A stretch of 64,000 bases of DNA. Origin: Marilutibacter penaei. Its GTDB lineage: Bacteria > Pseudomonadota > Gammaproteobacteria > Xanthomonadales > Xanthomonadaceae. Numbering within the stretch: the first letter of the stretch is position 1; the number at the start of each line of letters is the position of its first letter. The DNA lies in contig NZ_JACHTE010000006.1 in the NCBI RefSeq assembly GCF_014145395.1, positions 124,001 to 188,000 of the forward strand, in the 5' to 3' direction. This document shows, piece by piece, positions 53,636-62,756 of this stretch. The position numbers were made by a program, and so were the translations under genes. The notes beneath the pieces were generated by a model that did not search any database, had not been told where the DNA came from, and saw only the letters and a program-made list of their open reading frames with translations.

Positions 53636-55998
53636 CGGGGTTCCTCGGTCGAACAGGTCAGGGGGCCGAGCCGCGGGATGTCCCCCGGGACCCCCGGGTG
53701 TTCGAATCGCACGTGGCAGGTGCCCGCCGGGGACGCGACATCGAGCACGTTTACCGCATCCAGGCCTTCCACATAGGTTTCGCCGTCGTAGCCGACGATG
53801 GCGGTCTGGTCGCTGCCGCGCAGGCGCACGCGGGCGCCCAGCGGAAGCGGTTCGCCAGCGGCATCCCGCAGCACCAGCAGGGCACTGCGGACGCGCGTCA
53901 TCCGGAACTCGACCAGGGCGCCGCCGCGGTCGGCGGGCGTCACCTGTTCGGAGATGTCCGGCAGGCGCACGTCGGCGGGAAGCGACATCGGGTCGATCGC
54001 CAGCGTGTTCCGTTGCCAGGCGTTGAGCCGGGTGACCAGCATCATGCCGTTGGCGTCGGTCCGGCCGATGGCACGGTTTTCCAGTTGCACGGGCACGTCG
54101 GGAAGGCCGGTGGAGACCACCGCGAACGCGTCGTCGACGTAGCGGGAGGCGAACAGGTGGCCGCCCATGAGGACCAGGCCGCCGCTCGCGCGACCGTAGG
54201 CCTGGTCGCCCGAGGCCAGCCTCGCCACCCCCAGGTCCAGCCGTCCGGCCTGCCCCAGCCATCCGAGTTCGGCGAGGCCGGTGCTGCCCTCGTCGTTGTG
54301 GCGGAGCTGTGCCCGCCAGCCATGTCCACCGTCGCCCGGCACGGGCCGGGTCATGTCGATGGCGAGGTCGCGGCGGTCGCCGTTGCGCTGGTAGGACGCG
54401 GTCGCGGTGCCGCGAGCCTCGAAGCTGTACGTCGCGCCGACGAACACGCTGCGGTCGCCGCTGTCGTCCAGGTTCTGGTTCGCCGACACGCTCAGGTACC
54501 AGCGCCGCCCGAGGTTGCGCGACCAGTTCGCACTCGCATACCGCGCATCCGACTGCTGCTCCGGGTACGCGAGGCGGACGTAGCTGAGGCTGAAACTGCC
54601 GGCGACGCCATGCGACCAGCCCAGCAGCGCGCGGTCGCTGACTGACGGCGGCCGCTCGTCGTACAGCGATGCGATGTCGCGGTACTCGCCGTGCGTGCGC
54701 AGGCTGTCGATGGAGGCGTTGAAGCTGCGGTTGCTCCACTGGTAGCCGAGGCCCACCTGCCAGCCTGCGTCGCCGTTCGCGCGTCCGTGTGCCGCGGATG
54801 CGTTCACCACGCCGAACTGGCCGAGGGCCCAGTACGCGCCGCCGCCGGCGTTGGTCAGGCCACCGCCGGCTTCCGCGTGGGCTTCCAGGGTCAGGCTGTC
54901 GCTGGCGCCATGGCGCAGGCCGGCGCTGGCCACCGGCTCGTCGTGATAGGCAAAGGAGCGCAGGCCGTAGTCGTCGCGGACCAGGCCCAGGTCGACGCTC
55001 CAGTCGGTCAGGCCGTCGGCCAGCAGGTTCCGTGCGGCGTAGAAGGGGAAGTCGATGCTGCGGGTCGCGCCGTAGGCATCGGTCACGACCATCTGTGCGA
55101 CGCCCGCGCCGGAAATCCCCGGCATTGCATTGACCTGGAACGGCCCCACCGGCACCTCGCCGCTGTACTGGCGAATGCCGTCCACGTATAGCTCGACCGA
55201 GGACGGCACGGCCGCATCGCCGACGAAAGCGGGCAGGGGCGTGGTCACCCGGTAGGGTTGGAGGCTGAAGTCGCGGGCGATGCTGACGCCGCCCAGGCGG
55301 ACCGGACGCGTCCAACCGAGCCCGCCGCTGATGGTGTCGCCCGCGGTGACGCTGAGCATGGAACCGGGATCCGACCATCGCCACTGGGTGTCGAGCCGGA
55401 CCGAGTCGCCACGCCAGTCGTCGCGGGGGTCCTGGTCGCGCCGGAACGCGCGGCTCACCGCGGTCTGGGTGAACACACCGGCCGCGGTCGTCAGGCGCAG
55501 CTCGGCGAACGCGGAGGCGTTCTGGCCGCTGTCGTCGTGGCTTGCGTAGAGGTCGTAGTTGAGCAGGAGGCCGGTGGAGCGCGTCGCCCGGGGGATGTCT
55601 TCGGCCGTGGCATTGGCCAGGGTGGTTTCAAGCGCCAGCGCCGTCAGCGGGGCATCGATGGCGACGCGTTGTTCGGTGGCGTCGTACGCATACTCGACGC
55701 CGGGAATCGCATCCAGCGCCACCGTATCCGCCGCATCGCGCCCGGGCAGGGAGAAACCGGCCTGGCGCAGCGTGGCCACGCTGGCGGAGAGGCGGCCGTC
55801 ATGCAGGGTGAACGGCAACAGGAGGCCGGAGCGCGCCTGGTTCAGGCGAACTTCGAGGTACAGCGGTAGGGCGTCCTGCTGGGCGGTGTCCTGCGGGGCC
55901 TGGGCGTTCGCGAGTGCGGTCGGGACCAGGAGCGCCAGCAGCAGCGCCTCAGCGAGCCGGTGCCGACGACGGCAATGCGCGGGCCTCGGGCTCACCAT
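53632..55998 (-). CDS. Archaic (Csu-type) chaperone-usher pilus usher
   Basis: 788 residues. A signal peptide (A-L-L-L-A-L-L-V-P-T-A-L-A-N-A) is followed by the usher N-terminal domain (L-P-L-Y-L-E-V-R-L-N-Q). A long beta-barrel has typical usher strands such as L-L-N-Y-D-L-Y-A-S, V-N-A-M-P-G-I-S-G-A-G-V-A and S-I-D-F-P-F-Y. C-terminal plug and CTD regions have G-S-D-Q-T-A-I-V-G-Y-D-G-E-T-Y-V-E-G-L. It forms the outer-membrane pore for pilus assembly. The start at 55998 overlaps the end of the chaperone gene by 50 bp. Confidence 0.92.
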   Translation of the reverse strand: MVSPRPAHCRRRHRLAEALLLALLVPTALANAQAPQDTAQQDALPLYLEVRLNQARSGLLLPFTLHDGRLSASVATLRQAGFSLPGRDAADTVALDAIPGVEYAYDATEQRVAIDAPLTALALETTLANATAEDIPRATRSTGLLLNYDLYASHDDSGQNASAFAELRLTTAAGVFTQTAVSRAFRRDQDPRDDWRGDSVRLDTQWRWSDPGSMLSVTAGDTISGGLGWTRPVRLGGVSIARDFSLQPYRVTTPLPAFVGDAAVPSSVELYVDGIRQYSGEVPVGPFQVNAMPGISGAGVAQMVVTDAYGATRSIDFPFYAARNLLADGLTDWSVDLGLVRDDYGLRSFAYHDEPVASAGLRHGASDSLTLEAHAEAGGGLTNAGGGAYWALGQFGVVNASAAHGRANGDAGWQVGLGYQWSNRSFNASIDSLRTHGEYRDIASLYDERPPSVSDRALLGWSHGVAGSFSLSYVRLAYPEQQSDARYASANWSRNLGRRWYLSVSANQNLDDSGDRSVFVGATYSFEARGTATASYQRNGDRRDLAIDMTRPVPGDGGHGWRAQLRHNDEGSTGLAELGWLGQAGRLDLGVARLASGDQAYGRASGGLVLMGGHLFASRYVDDAFAVVSTGLPDVPVQLENRAIGRTDANGMMLVTRLNAWQRNTLAIDPMSLPADVRLPDISEQVTPADRGGALVEFRMTRVRSALLVLRDAAGEPLPLGARVRLRGSDQTAIVGYDGETYVEGLDAVNVLDVASPAGTCHVRFEHPGVPGDIPRLGPLTCSTEEPR

Positions 55999-56704
55999 TG
56001 ATCCTTGCTTCGAAGTGGCCGCCCGGAGACTCCAGGAGGCCCGCGGGTGCGTCCAGTGGCCAGCGCATGCGCTGGCCCGGCAGTACATAGCCGATCAGGC
56101 CGGGCTTCAGGCGGTGGCGTTGGCCGTTGCCGTCCACGTAGTCCAGATCCGCGAGTTGCGCATGCATGCGCCCGTCGTTGACGACGTCCAGGGCGGGCCG
56201 TCCGTCGTATCGGGACAGCCGCGCCTCCAGGTCCGGCGCGATCTCTCCCTCCGGCGCCAGGAACACCGGCACCGAGTAGCGCAGCACGAACTGCAGGCCC
56301 GGGTCGCGTTCTCCATCCGGCAAGGGCAGTTCGTCGACGACCACGCGGAACGCCAGCTCCCGGTCGATGGCCGGTGCGCCGGTGCGGATCACCCGGACCA
56401 GCTGACGGCCGCCGACCGGGATGGACACCATCGGCGGGCTGATCGCGATGGCCTGTGCGGGCTCGAGCGTGTCCTCGCCGTCCACCTGGGTCCAGGCATA
56501 GACCCGGACCTGCGCCTGGAGGGGCGCGTCCCCGGAATTGCTCAGCCACAGGCCATCGGCCGCCTGTTCGGCCTGCAGGGTCAACGACGTGGGCGACACC
56601 TGCAGGCCGCTGGCGGAGGCGAACGCCGGGGCCAGCGCGCAAGCCACCGCCAGCGCCGCCAAGCGGCAGCATCGGGCGAACGGTCGGGCGGGCATGATCG
56701 GCAT
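55949..56704 (-). CDS. Periplasmic pilus chaperone (Csu/FimC-like)
   Basis: 251 residues; GGAG lies eight bases before the ATG at 56704, and a Met three codons on is also possible. Signal peptide (A-A-L-A-V-A-C-A-L-A-P-A-F-A-S-A). The PapD-like first domain opens G-L-Q-V-S-P-T-S-L-T-L and has the R-V-I-R strand (G-G-R-Q-L-V-R-V-I-R) and F-R-V-V-V-D-E-L-P, the family signature before the second Ig domain. It donates a strand to SCPU subunits before handing them to the usher. Confidence 0.92.
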   Translation of the reverse strand: MPIMPARPFARCCRLAALAVACALAPAFASASGLQVSPTSLTLQAEQAADGLWLSNSGDAPLQAQVRVYAWTQVDGEDTLEPAQAIAISPPMVSIPVGGRQLVRVIRTGAPAIDRELAFRVVVDELPLPDGERDPGLQFVLRYSVPVFLAPEGEIAPDLEARLSRYDGRPALDVVNDGRMHAQLADLDYVDGNGQRHRLKPGLIGYVLPGQRMRWPLDAPAGLLESPGGHFEARINGEPEARALPSSAPAR

Positions 56705-56730
56705 CGTCTGCAGCTCCGGGTGCGGTCGGA

Positions 56731-57222
56731 TCAGTAGGTTACCGTCGCGGTCACCACGTCGTTGTAAGCACCAGCGGGAAAGTTGGCCGAGGGCACCCGA
56801 CCGAACACGTTGACGGTCTGCGCGGCGCCGGTGCCGGTGCCCGCCAGGCGGCCGGTGCCGGTGTTGTCCCACACGTCGCTCGCGCCGCGTGCGGCGGCCT
56901 TGTACAGCTGGTAGGGCACCAGGTTCGCGCCACTCTTCATCTTGCGGGAGGCCGCATCGGTGCCGTTCTGGCCGAAGCCGAGGCCGATGTTGTAGGGCGT
57001 GCCGCTGGTGCAGTTGACGGTCAGGGTGCCCTGCTGGTCGACGTTCGTCGCCGTGGAAGCAACGGAACCGAAGTTCACGTCGGTGGCGGCCACGGTCTTG
57101 ATGTCGCAGGTGCTGGTGATGGTGATCTTCACGTTGAAGGTGGTGCTGTCGTCGGCAGCGGTCGCCGGGGCGGCGAACAGGCCGAGCAGGGCGGCGGCAA
57201 GCAGGGTGCGGGACATGTTCAT
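56731..57222 (-). CDS. Csu-type major pilin (spore coat U domain)
   Basis: 163 residues; GGAG six bases upstream of the ATG at 57222. The signal peptide ends A-P-A-T-A-A, then one SCPU domain: T-F-N-V-K-I-T-I-T-S-T-C (donor strand and first Cys), V-N-F-G-S-V-A-S and N-C-T-S-G-T-P-Y, ending A-Y-N-D-V-V-T-A-T-V-T-Y. First and probably most expressed gene of the pilus operon; 26 bp before the chaperone gene. Archaic pili of this type support biofilm formation on surfaces. Confidence 0.9.
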   Translation of the reverse strand: MNMSRTLLAAALLGLFAAPATAADDSTTFNVKITITSTCDIKTVAATDVNFGSVASTATNVDQQGTLTVNCTSGTPYNIGLGFGQNGTDAASRKMKSGANLVPYQLYKAAARGASDVWDNTGTGRLAGTGTGAAQTVNVFGRVPSANFPAGAYNDVVTATVTY

Positions 57223-57597
57223 GAGGAGCTCCAATACGTAATCGAGGAATGCGTTGAGGTCGGGCGCCGTACAGCGGCGTGAAGCTCGCGTGACGGCTTC
57301 ACCGGGGTAATCGCAGGATCCGTGCCAACAAATGCGAACCCCGTCACAAACAGCCTTTGCCGTACGCCAACGCATGCAACGAAAGTCCAATGGCCGTCGC
57401 CTTGACCCGGAGACGCCGCTCAGCGCCGTGACGGCGGTCATGAAGTGACGCGGTGGGTCACTTCCCAGCCCCTGTTCATGCGCGTGGGGTTGCGTTCCGC
57501 GTGTTCATTTTTGTCAAGAAAACCGGTTGCTTAGCGGTGGCTTGTGCCTGTCGCCAGGCCGCGCCAAGATGAACGTGGACCCGACAGGCCCTCCCGA
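57223..57597. promoter_or_regulatory. Divergent control region of the pilus operon and the lipoprotein gene
   Basis: 375 bp without a supported gene. It holds the upstream region of the pilin (minus) and of the lipoprotein gene (plus). A relatively AT-rich stretch (57505-57535, with TTCATTTTTGTCAAGAAAACC) is the most promoter-like part. No operator is recognised. Confidence 0.4.
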
Positions 57598-58533
57598 ATG
57601 CCCCGAGTCATGACCCTGATCCGTGCTGTCTGGCTGGGCGCCCTGGGCGCGCTCCTGCTGGCGGCGTGCACGGAGGCGCCCGCTCCGGATCCGGTCGAGG
57701 CCGCGCCGACGAAACCGGCGGACGCCGTGACAGTACTGGTCGCGGACCTCCGCAGCGACGACCTGGCCGCCTATGCGCGGCACGCGGTCCCTCCCGACCT
57801 GCATGCCCGCCTGGACGCGGCCTGGCGCGAAGGCCGCACCCGATGGCCCCTGACCGAGCTGCCGCTCGATGCCCAGATGCCGGCGATGCTGGCGGCACTA
57901 TCGGCCCCGGACGCCGAGAAGACCCTCATGGCCAGCTACAACCGGCAGTTCGCGGGCGCGCGGCGCGAACTCGCCGCCAGCGCTTCGGCACTGGGATTGT
58001 TCGCGGCCCAGTACATCGCCAACGAACCCGAATACAGCGAATCGGAGCGAGACCATCTGGTCCAGCTCGTCCAGGCGGTGAGCGGATGGGGCCAGCAGGC
58101 GCCGCTCCACGACGCCAAGCGCGCGCGCCCCGCCCTGCGGCAACTGATCGCCGGCGCCCGCCTCAGTGGGCTGGACAGCCCCGAGGCGTTTGCCGCCGCC
58201 GGGATGGACGACGGCCTGGCGCGTTTCGCCCGCTTCAGCGCGCGCCTGAAACGCGTGATGGCCGAGTACGGACTGGATCTCGACGCGGCGCTGGACAGCG
58301 TCCAGGCCACGCTGGTCGACCAGACGGGCGACACCGCCCGGGTACGCGTCCGCTACCGGCTTGCCGGTCGCGATATCGATGCGATCCTGCCGGTGGAGCG
58401 GCATGGCGACGCGTGGTACCTCAGCGACCTGCTGCGCCACGCCCGCCTGGAAGCCGGCCTGCCCGCCACGCCCGCCGACGGGCCGGCAGGGGCGCCGGTG
58501 GAGGGGGAAAGCGTGGCCCCGCCCGCCGACTGA
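57598..58533 (+). CDS. Lipoprotein of unknown function upstream of plsB
   Basis: 311 residues from the ATG at 57598; a second ATG at 57610 is equally possible and neither has a strong ribosome site. Signal and lipobox are L-G-A-L-L-L-A-A-C. The body is mostly helical with conserved-looking L-F-A-A-Q-Y-I and E-R-D-H-L segments, then a small beta region near the C-terminus (V-R-V-R-Y-R-L-A-G-R-D-I-D-A-I-L-P-V-E-R) like DUF4878/NTF2-type domains, and a Pro/Ala tail. No family recognised with confidence. It sits 44 bp before plsB. Confidence 0.75.
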   Translation: MPRVMTLIRAVWLGALGALLLAACTEAPAPDPVEAAPTKPADAVTVLVADLRSDDLAAYARHAVPPDLHARLDAAWREGRTRWPLTELPLDAQMPAMLAALSAPDAEKTLMASYNRQFAGARRELAASASALGLFAAQYIANEPEYSESERDHLVQLVQAVSGWGQQAPLHDAKRARPALRQLIAGARLSGLDSPEAFAAAGMDDGLARFARFSARLKRVMAEYGLDLDAALDSVQATLVDQTGDTARVRVRYRLAGRDIDAILPVERHGDAWYLSDLLRHARLEAGLPATPADGPAGAPVEGESVAPPAD

Positions 58534-58577
58534 AGGCATCGCCGTGCGGTCTGGCCACGACAGGCATAATGGCCGCG

Positions 58578-61355
58578 ATGCCGAAACAGACGCCCCTGCT
58601 GTTCCCCGACGAACCCCGCCCTGACGGGTCCCGCCCCGATGCCGACATTGAAGCCAACGGGCTTGAACGTGCGGCCGCCGGCGAGGCCACCGAAGCAGCG
58701 CCGGATGGCGTGCGGCAGGAGGCGGCTCCGCCCGCTACGCCGTCGCTGTTTCCCGAGGATGCGTCCGGCGCCGGATCGCCGCCGCAGGGGGGCGAGGATC
58801 GGCGGCCGTCGCAGCCCGCGGGCCCCGAAACGCCACGCAGACGTCCGTGGTGGGCCCGGCTGCTGGGCTGGGTGCTGTCGCCCTGGGTCGCGATCACGAT
58901 CGAGCCGGAAGATCCCGCCTCACACGCAGATGGCCGCGGCCGCCCCGTCTGCTACGTGCTCGAGGACTACGGCCTGTCGAACGCGCTGATCCTCGACCGC
59001 GCCTGCGAACAGGCGGGCCTGCCGCCCCCGCTGCAACCGTTGCCCGGCGATCCACTGGGACGCAAGCGCGCCTATGTCGCCCTGTCCCGCCGCAACGCGA
59101 CCCTGTCGCCGCTTGGCGCGCCGCCGAAGAAGGCGAGCAGCCATTCCGAATCGCTGGCGCGCCTGCTCGATGCCCACCGCGAGGACCCGGCGCTCGACGT
59201 GCAACTCGTGCCGGTGTCGATCTTCGTCGGGCGTGCGCCGGACAAGGACAGCGGCTGGTTCTCGGTGCTGTTCTCGGAGAACTGGGCGCTGGTCGGGCGT
59301 TTCCGCCGCCTGCTCGCGATCCTGCTGAACGGCCGCGACACCCTGGTCCGTTTCGCACCGCCGGTATCGCTGCGCGAAGTGGCCGACGAAGCAATCGGCC
59401 CGGAACGTGCGGTCCGCAAGCTGTCCCGCGTGCTGCGCGCGCATTTCCGCCGCATCCGCACCGCCATCATCGGCCCCGACCTCTCGACGCGCCGGCTGCT
59501 GATCGACCGCGTGCTGGCCAGCGAGTCCGTCAAGGACGCCATCGCCGACCAGGCCCGACGCGACAAGACCTCGCTCGCGGATGCCTGGCGGAAGGCCCAT
59601 GCCTACGCCTACGAGATCGCTGCCGATTACTCGCATCCGTTGGTGCGTTCGGCCAGTTTCATCCTCGCGCCGGTGTGGAACCGCATCTACCGCGGCGTGC
59701 TGGTCCACCACCTGGAGAAGCTCAAGCAGGACGCGCCGGGGCACGAAGTCGTCTACGTGCCCAGCCACCGCAGCCACATGGACTACCTGCTGCTGAGCTA
59801 CCTGCTGTACACCAAGGGCATCGTGCCGCCGCACATCGTCGCCGGCGTCAACCTCAACCTGCCGGTGGTCGGCAGCATCCTGCGCAAGGGCGGTGCGTTC
59901 TTCATCCGCCGCAGCATCCGCGGCAGCGCGCTGTACTCGGCGGTGCTGTCCGAATACGTCGCGCAACTGGTGTCGGGCGGCTACTCGATCGAATGCTTCG
60001 TGGAAGGTGGACGTTCCCGCACCGGCCGCCTGCTCCAGCCCAAGGGCGGCATGATCTCGATGGTGCTGCGCGGTTACCTGCGCCGCCCGACGCGCCCGGT
60101 GCTGTTCCAGCCGGTCTACATCGGTTACGAGAAGCTGATGGAAGGCAACAGCTACCTCGACGAGCTCACCGGCAAGCCGAAGGAAAAGGAGTCGATCTGG
60201 CAACTGCTGGGCGGCATCCCGAAGGTGTTGCGCAGCAACTACGGCCAGGTGGTGGTGAACTTCGGCGAGCCGATCCGCCTCAATGACGTGCTCGCCGAGC
60301 ACGCACCGGAATGGAACGGCGAGGCCGTCGGCGAGGACGAGAAGCCCGCGTGGCTGTCGACCACCGTCGACGTGCTCGCCCAGTCCATCCAGGTCAACGT
60401 CAATCGCGCCGCCGACGTCAATCCGATCAACCTGCTGGCGATGGCCCTGCTCTCCACGCCCAAGCACGCGATGAGCGAGAGCGACCTGCTCGCGCAGATC
60501 GCCCTGTCGAAGACCCTGCTCGACGAAGTGCCCTATGGCGAGCGCGTCACCGTCACCCCGCACACGCCCGAGCAGATCGTCGCCCATGGCGAAGAGATCA
60601 ACGTGCTCGCGCGCGTGGCCCATCCGCTCGGCGACGTGCTCGGCGTGACCGGCGACAACGCAGTGCTGCTGAGCTATTTCCGCAACAACGTGCTGCACCT
60701 GTTCACCGCCGCCTCGTGGCTGGCCTGCTGCTTCCAGCACAACCGCCGCATGAGCCGCCAGCGACTCGTGCGCCTGGGCCGCAGCGTGTACCCCTTCCTG
60801 CAGGCCGAGCTGTTCCTGCCCTGGACCGAGGACGCGTTCGCCCAGCGCATCGAGCGCACCATCGAGGTGTTCATCCGCGAAGGCCTGCTCGAACAGGTGA
60901 GCGAGGACGATGGCGGCATCCTCGCGCGCAATGCCGGGCAGACCGACGAAGTGTTCCGCCTGCGTGCGATCGGCCACTCGCTGCAGCAGGCCTTTGAACG
61001 CTACTACATCACCACCTCGGTGCTGGCCAAGAACGGTGCCGGCACGCTGACCGCCGCGCAGTTGGAAAGCCTGTGCCAGCTCGCCGCGCAGCGCCTCAGC
61101 CTGCTGTACGCCCCGGCCGCGCCGGAGTTCTTCGACAAGACCTTGTTCCGCGGCTTCATCCAGAAACTGCGCGACCTGGGTCTCGTCTGGACCGACGAGA
61201 ACGGCAAGCTCGCCTTCGACGAACGCCTCGAAGGCTGGGCGCGCGACGCCAAGTTCATCCTCGGCCGCGAACTGCGCCACACCATCGAGAAGATCAGTCC
61301 GGAGATGGTGCCGTCGGAAGGGGACCGTAAAGTTAGCGATGGAGGTGGGCAATGA
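58578..61355 (+). CDS. plsB: Glycerol-3-phosphate 1-O-acyltransferase PlsB
   Basis: 925 residues (E. coli 807); the extra length is a Pro/Ala/Glu-rich N-terminus of about 90 residues. First step of phospholipid synthesis at the inner membrane, acylating glycerol-3-phosphate. Acyltransferase blocks: S-H-R-S-H-M-D (HX4D catalytic), G-A-F-F-I-R-R-S (block II), F-V-E-G-G-R-S-R-T-G (block III) and P-V-Y-I-G-Y (block IV). A short amphipathic region (W-W-A-R-L-L-G-W-V-L-S-P-W-V) may anchor it. The Met at 58578 (M-P-K-Q-T) is preferred over 58569. The last 15 codons are less GC-rich, marking the entry to the low-GC end of the window. Confidence 0.96.
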   Translation: MPKQTPLLFPDEPRPDGSRPDADIEANGLERAAAGEATEAAPDGVRQEAAPPATPSLFPEDASGAGSPPQGGEDRRPSQPAGPETPRRRPWWARLLGWVLSPWVAITIEPEDPASHADGRGRPVCYVLEDYGLSNALILDRACEQAGLPPPLQPLPGDPLGRKRAYVALSRRNATLSPLGAPPKKASSHSESLARLLDAHREDPALDVQLVPVSIFVGRAPDKDSGWFSVLFSENWALVGRFRRLLAILLNGRDTLVRFAPPVSLREVADEAIGPERAVRKLSRVLRAHFRRIRTAIIGPDLSTRRLLIDRVLASESVKDAIADQARRDKTSLADAWRKAHAYAYEIAADYSHPLVRSASFILAPVWNRIYRGVLVHHLEKLKQDAPGHEVVYVPSHRSHMDYLLLSYLLYTKGIVPPHIVAGVNLNLPVVGSILRKGGAFFIRRSIRGSALYSAVLSEYVAQLVSGGYSIECFVEGGRSRTGRLLQPKGGMISMVLRGYLRRPTRPVLFQPVYIGYEKLMEGNSYLDELTGKPKEKESIWQLLGGIPKVLRSNYGQVVVNFGEPIRLNDVLAEHAPEWNGEAVGEDEKPAWLSTTVDVLAQSIQVNVNRAADVNPINLLAMALLSTPKHAMSESDLLAQIALSKTLLDEVPYGERVTVTPHTPEQIVAHGEEINVLARVAHPLGDVLGVTGDNAVLLSYFRNNVLHLFTAASWLACCFQHNRRMSRQRLVRLGRSVYPFLQAELFLPWTEDAFAQRIERTIEVFIREGLLEQVSEDDGGILARNAGQTDEVFRLRAIGHSLQQAFERYYITTSVLAKNGAGTLTAAQLESLCQLAAQRLSLLYAPAAPEFFDKTLFRGFIQKLRDLGLVWTDENGKLAFDERLEGWARDAKFILGRELRHTIEKISPEMVPSEGDRKVSDGGGQ

Positions 61356-61770
61356 GCCTCGAACGCTCCGCGTTTCAGAACACATGACGTGAATCCCCGG
61401 ACCGGATCTCCCTGCTTGATGTGACAGGGCAGCGTTTGACTCGGGGAAATCGCCTCGCATAGATTCGACGCAACGGAGCCATGTCTCCACTGCCTAATGG
61501 ACGGGCTCGAAAGTCAAGGACGATGAACTACGCTGCCGCCACCACATTCCGGACGCCCCGTAAGTTGATGTCTCTGAGGGGTCTTCGCGCGTCCGCTCTG
61601 CCGACGTGGCCCATGCATGCGGATTTTCCAAGGGCTTTCTCTCCATTTGCGGAGCGTCCCATCGCGAATCTGTGTTCGATCCACCTCCACGGAGCGGGTC
61701 GAGAACAGCGAGTTGCCGATCATCCGATCGGTGTTGTCATTGTGTTTACAAACAACAAAGGAGAGGCAAG
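61356..61770. promoter_or_regulatory. Lower-GC region upstream of the peptide-export locus
   Basis: 415 bp with no convincing gene; the small open frames lack ribosome sites and coding bias. GC content drops compared with plsB. It ends in TTGTCATTGTGTTTACAAACAACAAAGGAG, an AT-rich tract immediately before the precursor gene that probably contains its promoter and ribosome site. Confidence 0.4.
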
Positions 61771-61965
61771 ATGAAGGAGCTGACCATGACGCAATCCTTG
61801 GCCGTATGTGGAGGCGCCGCAGGCGACATAGAGTGCGAGGTGTCTACGGACAAGGTGGGTTGTAACGGGACACTGTCGGACTTCGGTGACCTGGCGAAGC
61901 AGTATTCGAAGATTGCGCCCTTCAGTGGACTCGGGCTGATCGGTTTGGGGTTGAGGTTGATCTGA
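61771..61965 (+). CDS. Double-glycine-type bacteriocin/microcin-like precursor peptide
   Basis: 64 residues; AAAGGAGAGG ends a few bases before the ATG, a strong ribosome site. The first 14 residues (M-K-E-L-T-M-T-Q-S-L-A-V-C-G-G) fit the class II bacteriocin leader plan (M-x-E-L-T...V-x-G-G), cleaved after the double glycine by a peptidase-domain ABC transporter. The predicted mature part begins A-A-G-D-I-E-C, contains two cysteines (C21, C30) and has a Gly/Leu-rich hydrophobic end (G-L-G-L-I-G-L-G-L-R-L-I), common in membrane-active peptides. A protease and a secretion fusion protein follow. Activity unknown; a signalling peptide is an alternative. Confidence 0.7.
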   Translation: MKELTMTQSLAVCGGAAGDIECEVSTDKVGCNGTLSDFGDLAKQYSKIAPFSGLGLIGLGLRLI

Positions 61966-62021
61966 CCGACCGTCGAATCGGCGCCGTGAACGCGGCGCCG
62001 ATCTTCGCGCGAAGGATGAGC

Positions 62022-62624
62022 ATGAGTTCCAGGCATTGGAATCAGCCGAGCGAGCCGGCTGTTCTTTTCGCAGCGAGTATAGGAATACTCCTGATCGGGA
62101 GCGTGTCGATCAGGCTGCTGTCGCTCCTGGGCTTCCCTTTCGCCAAGGTGCTGGTCGAGCTTGTTCTTGTTATCGCACTGTACGGCGCGTTTCCGGAAAG
62201 AGGGGGAAGAAAGTGGAGCCTTCGATCAGTAGTGGCCATGCTTGTGCTCGGCTCAGCACTGGTATCCGGTTGGGTCTTCTCTCTCTCACCTTCTCATAAC
62301 GAGCAAGCCAGTTTCGACCCGGCCGGTCCTTTGTCCGGCACTGATCTCGTCCATCTTCTGGTGGGCGTTGGGGTCGTTGCGCCGCTATACGAAGAAAAGC
62401 TTGTGCGGTTCCTTATGCTCAGGGGACTTGTCAGCCTCGGACCGGTTGCCTCCACGCTGCTGGTCTCTTCGCTGTTTGCAATCGCCCACGAAAAGGCGAT
62501 GGTTTGGTCGTTCCTGGCGTCAGTCGTCTTCTGCATCGCTGCGTTTCGTGGTTTCACGAGCGGACAGAGGGCTGTCGCCCACGGCCTATGCAACCTTGGA
62601 ATCCTTGCCTGGCATCTGGGGTAG
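62022..62624 (+). CDS. CPBP-family intramembrane protease (bacteriocin-immunity type)
   Basis: 200 residues from the ATG at 62022, which has GAAGGA five bases upstream. Upstream in-frame starts at 61986 (GTG) and 62016 are less well placed. Six or so membrane helices. The CPBP/Rce1-like motifs are E-E-K-L-V-R (EExxxR), F-A-I-A-H (FxxxH) and H-G-L-C-N (HxxxN), so the active site is complete. In bacteriocin loci such proteins give self-immunity or help processing. It lies 56 bp after the peptide gene and shares its lower GC. Confidence 0.85.
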   Translation: MSSRHWNQPSEPAVLFAASIGILLIGSVSIRLLSLLGFPFAKVLVELVLVIALYGAFPERGGRKWSLRSVVAMLVLGSALVSGWVFSLSPSHNEQASFDPAGPLSGTDLVHLLVGVGVVAPLYEEKLVRFLMLRGLVSLGPVASTLLVSSLFAIAHEKAMVWSFLASVVFCIAAFRGFTSGQRAVAHGLCNLGILAWHLG

Positions 62625-62756
62625 GCATCAGGCTCTTTCGAAGGCTCAGCGAGTGCACACCCGGTATTCTTCGTTGACGCTTCCGGAGCGCGCCGCTTAG
62701 CATTGCTTTCAGTAGAGAAGCGCGATCCTATGGATGGGTCGGCATGGTCAAGGACG

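Noticed and set aside
61481-61774. A 97-residue plus-strand frame before the bacteriocin-like peptide
   Set aside because: No ribosome site, no recognisable leader or domain, and it overruns the strong start region of the real precursor gene.
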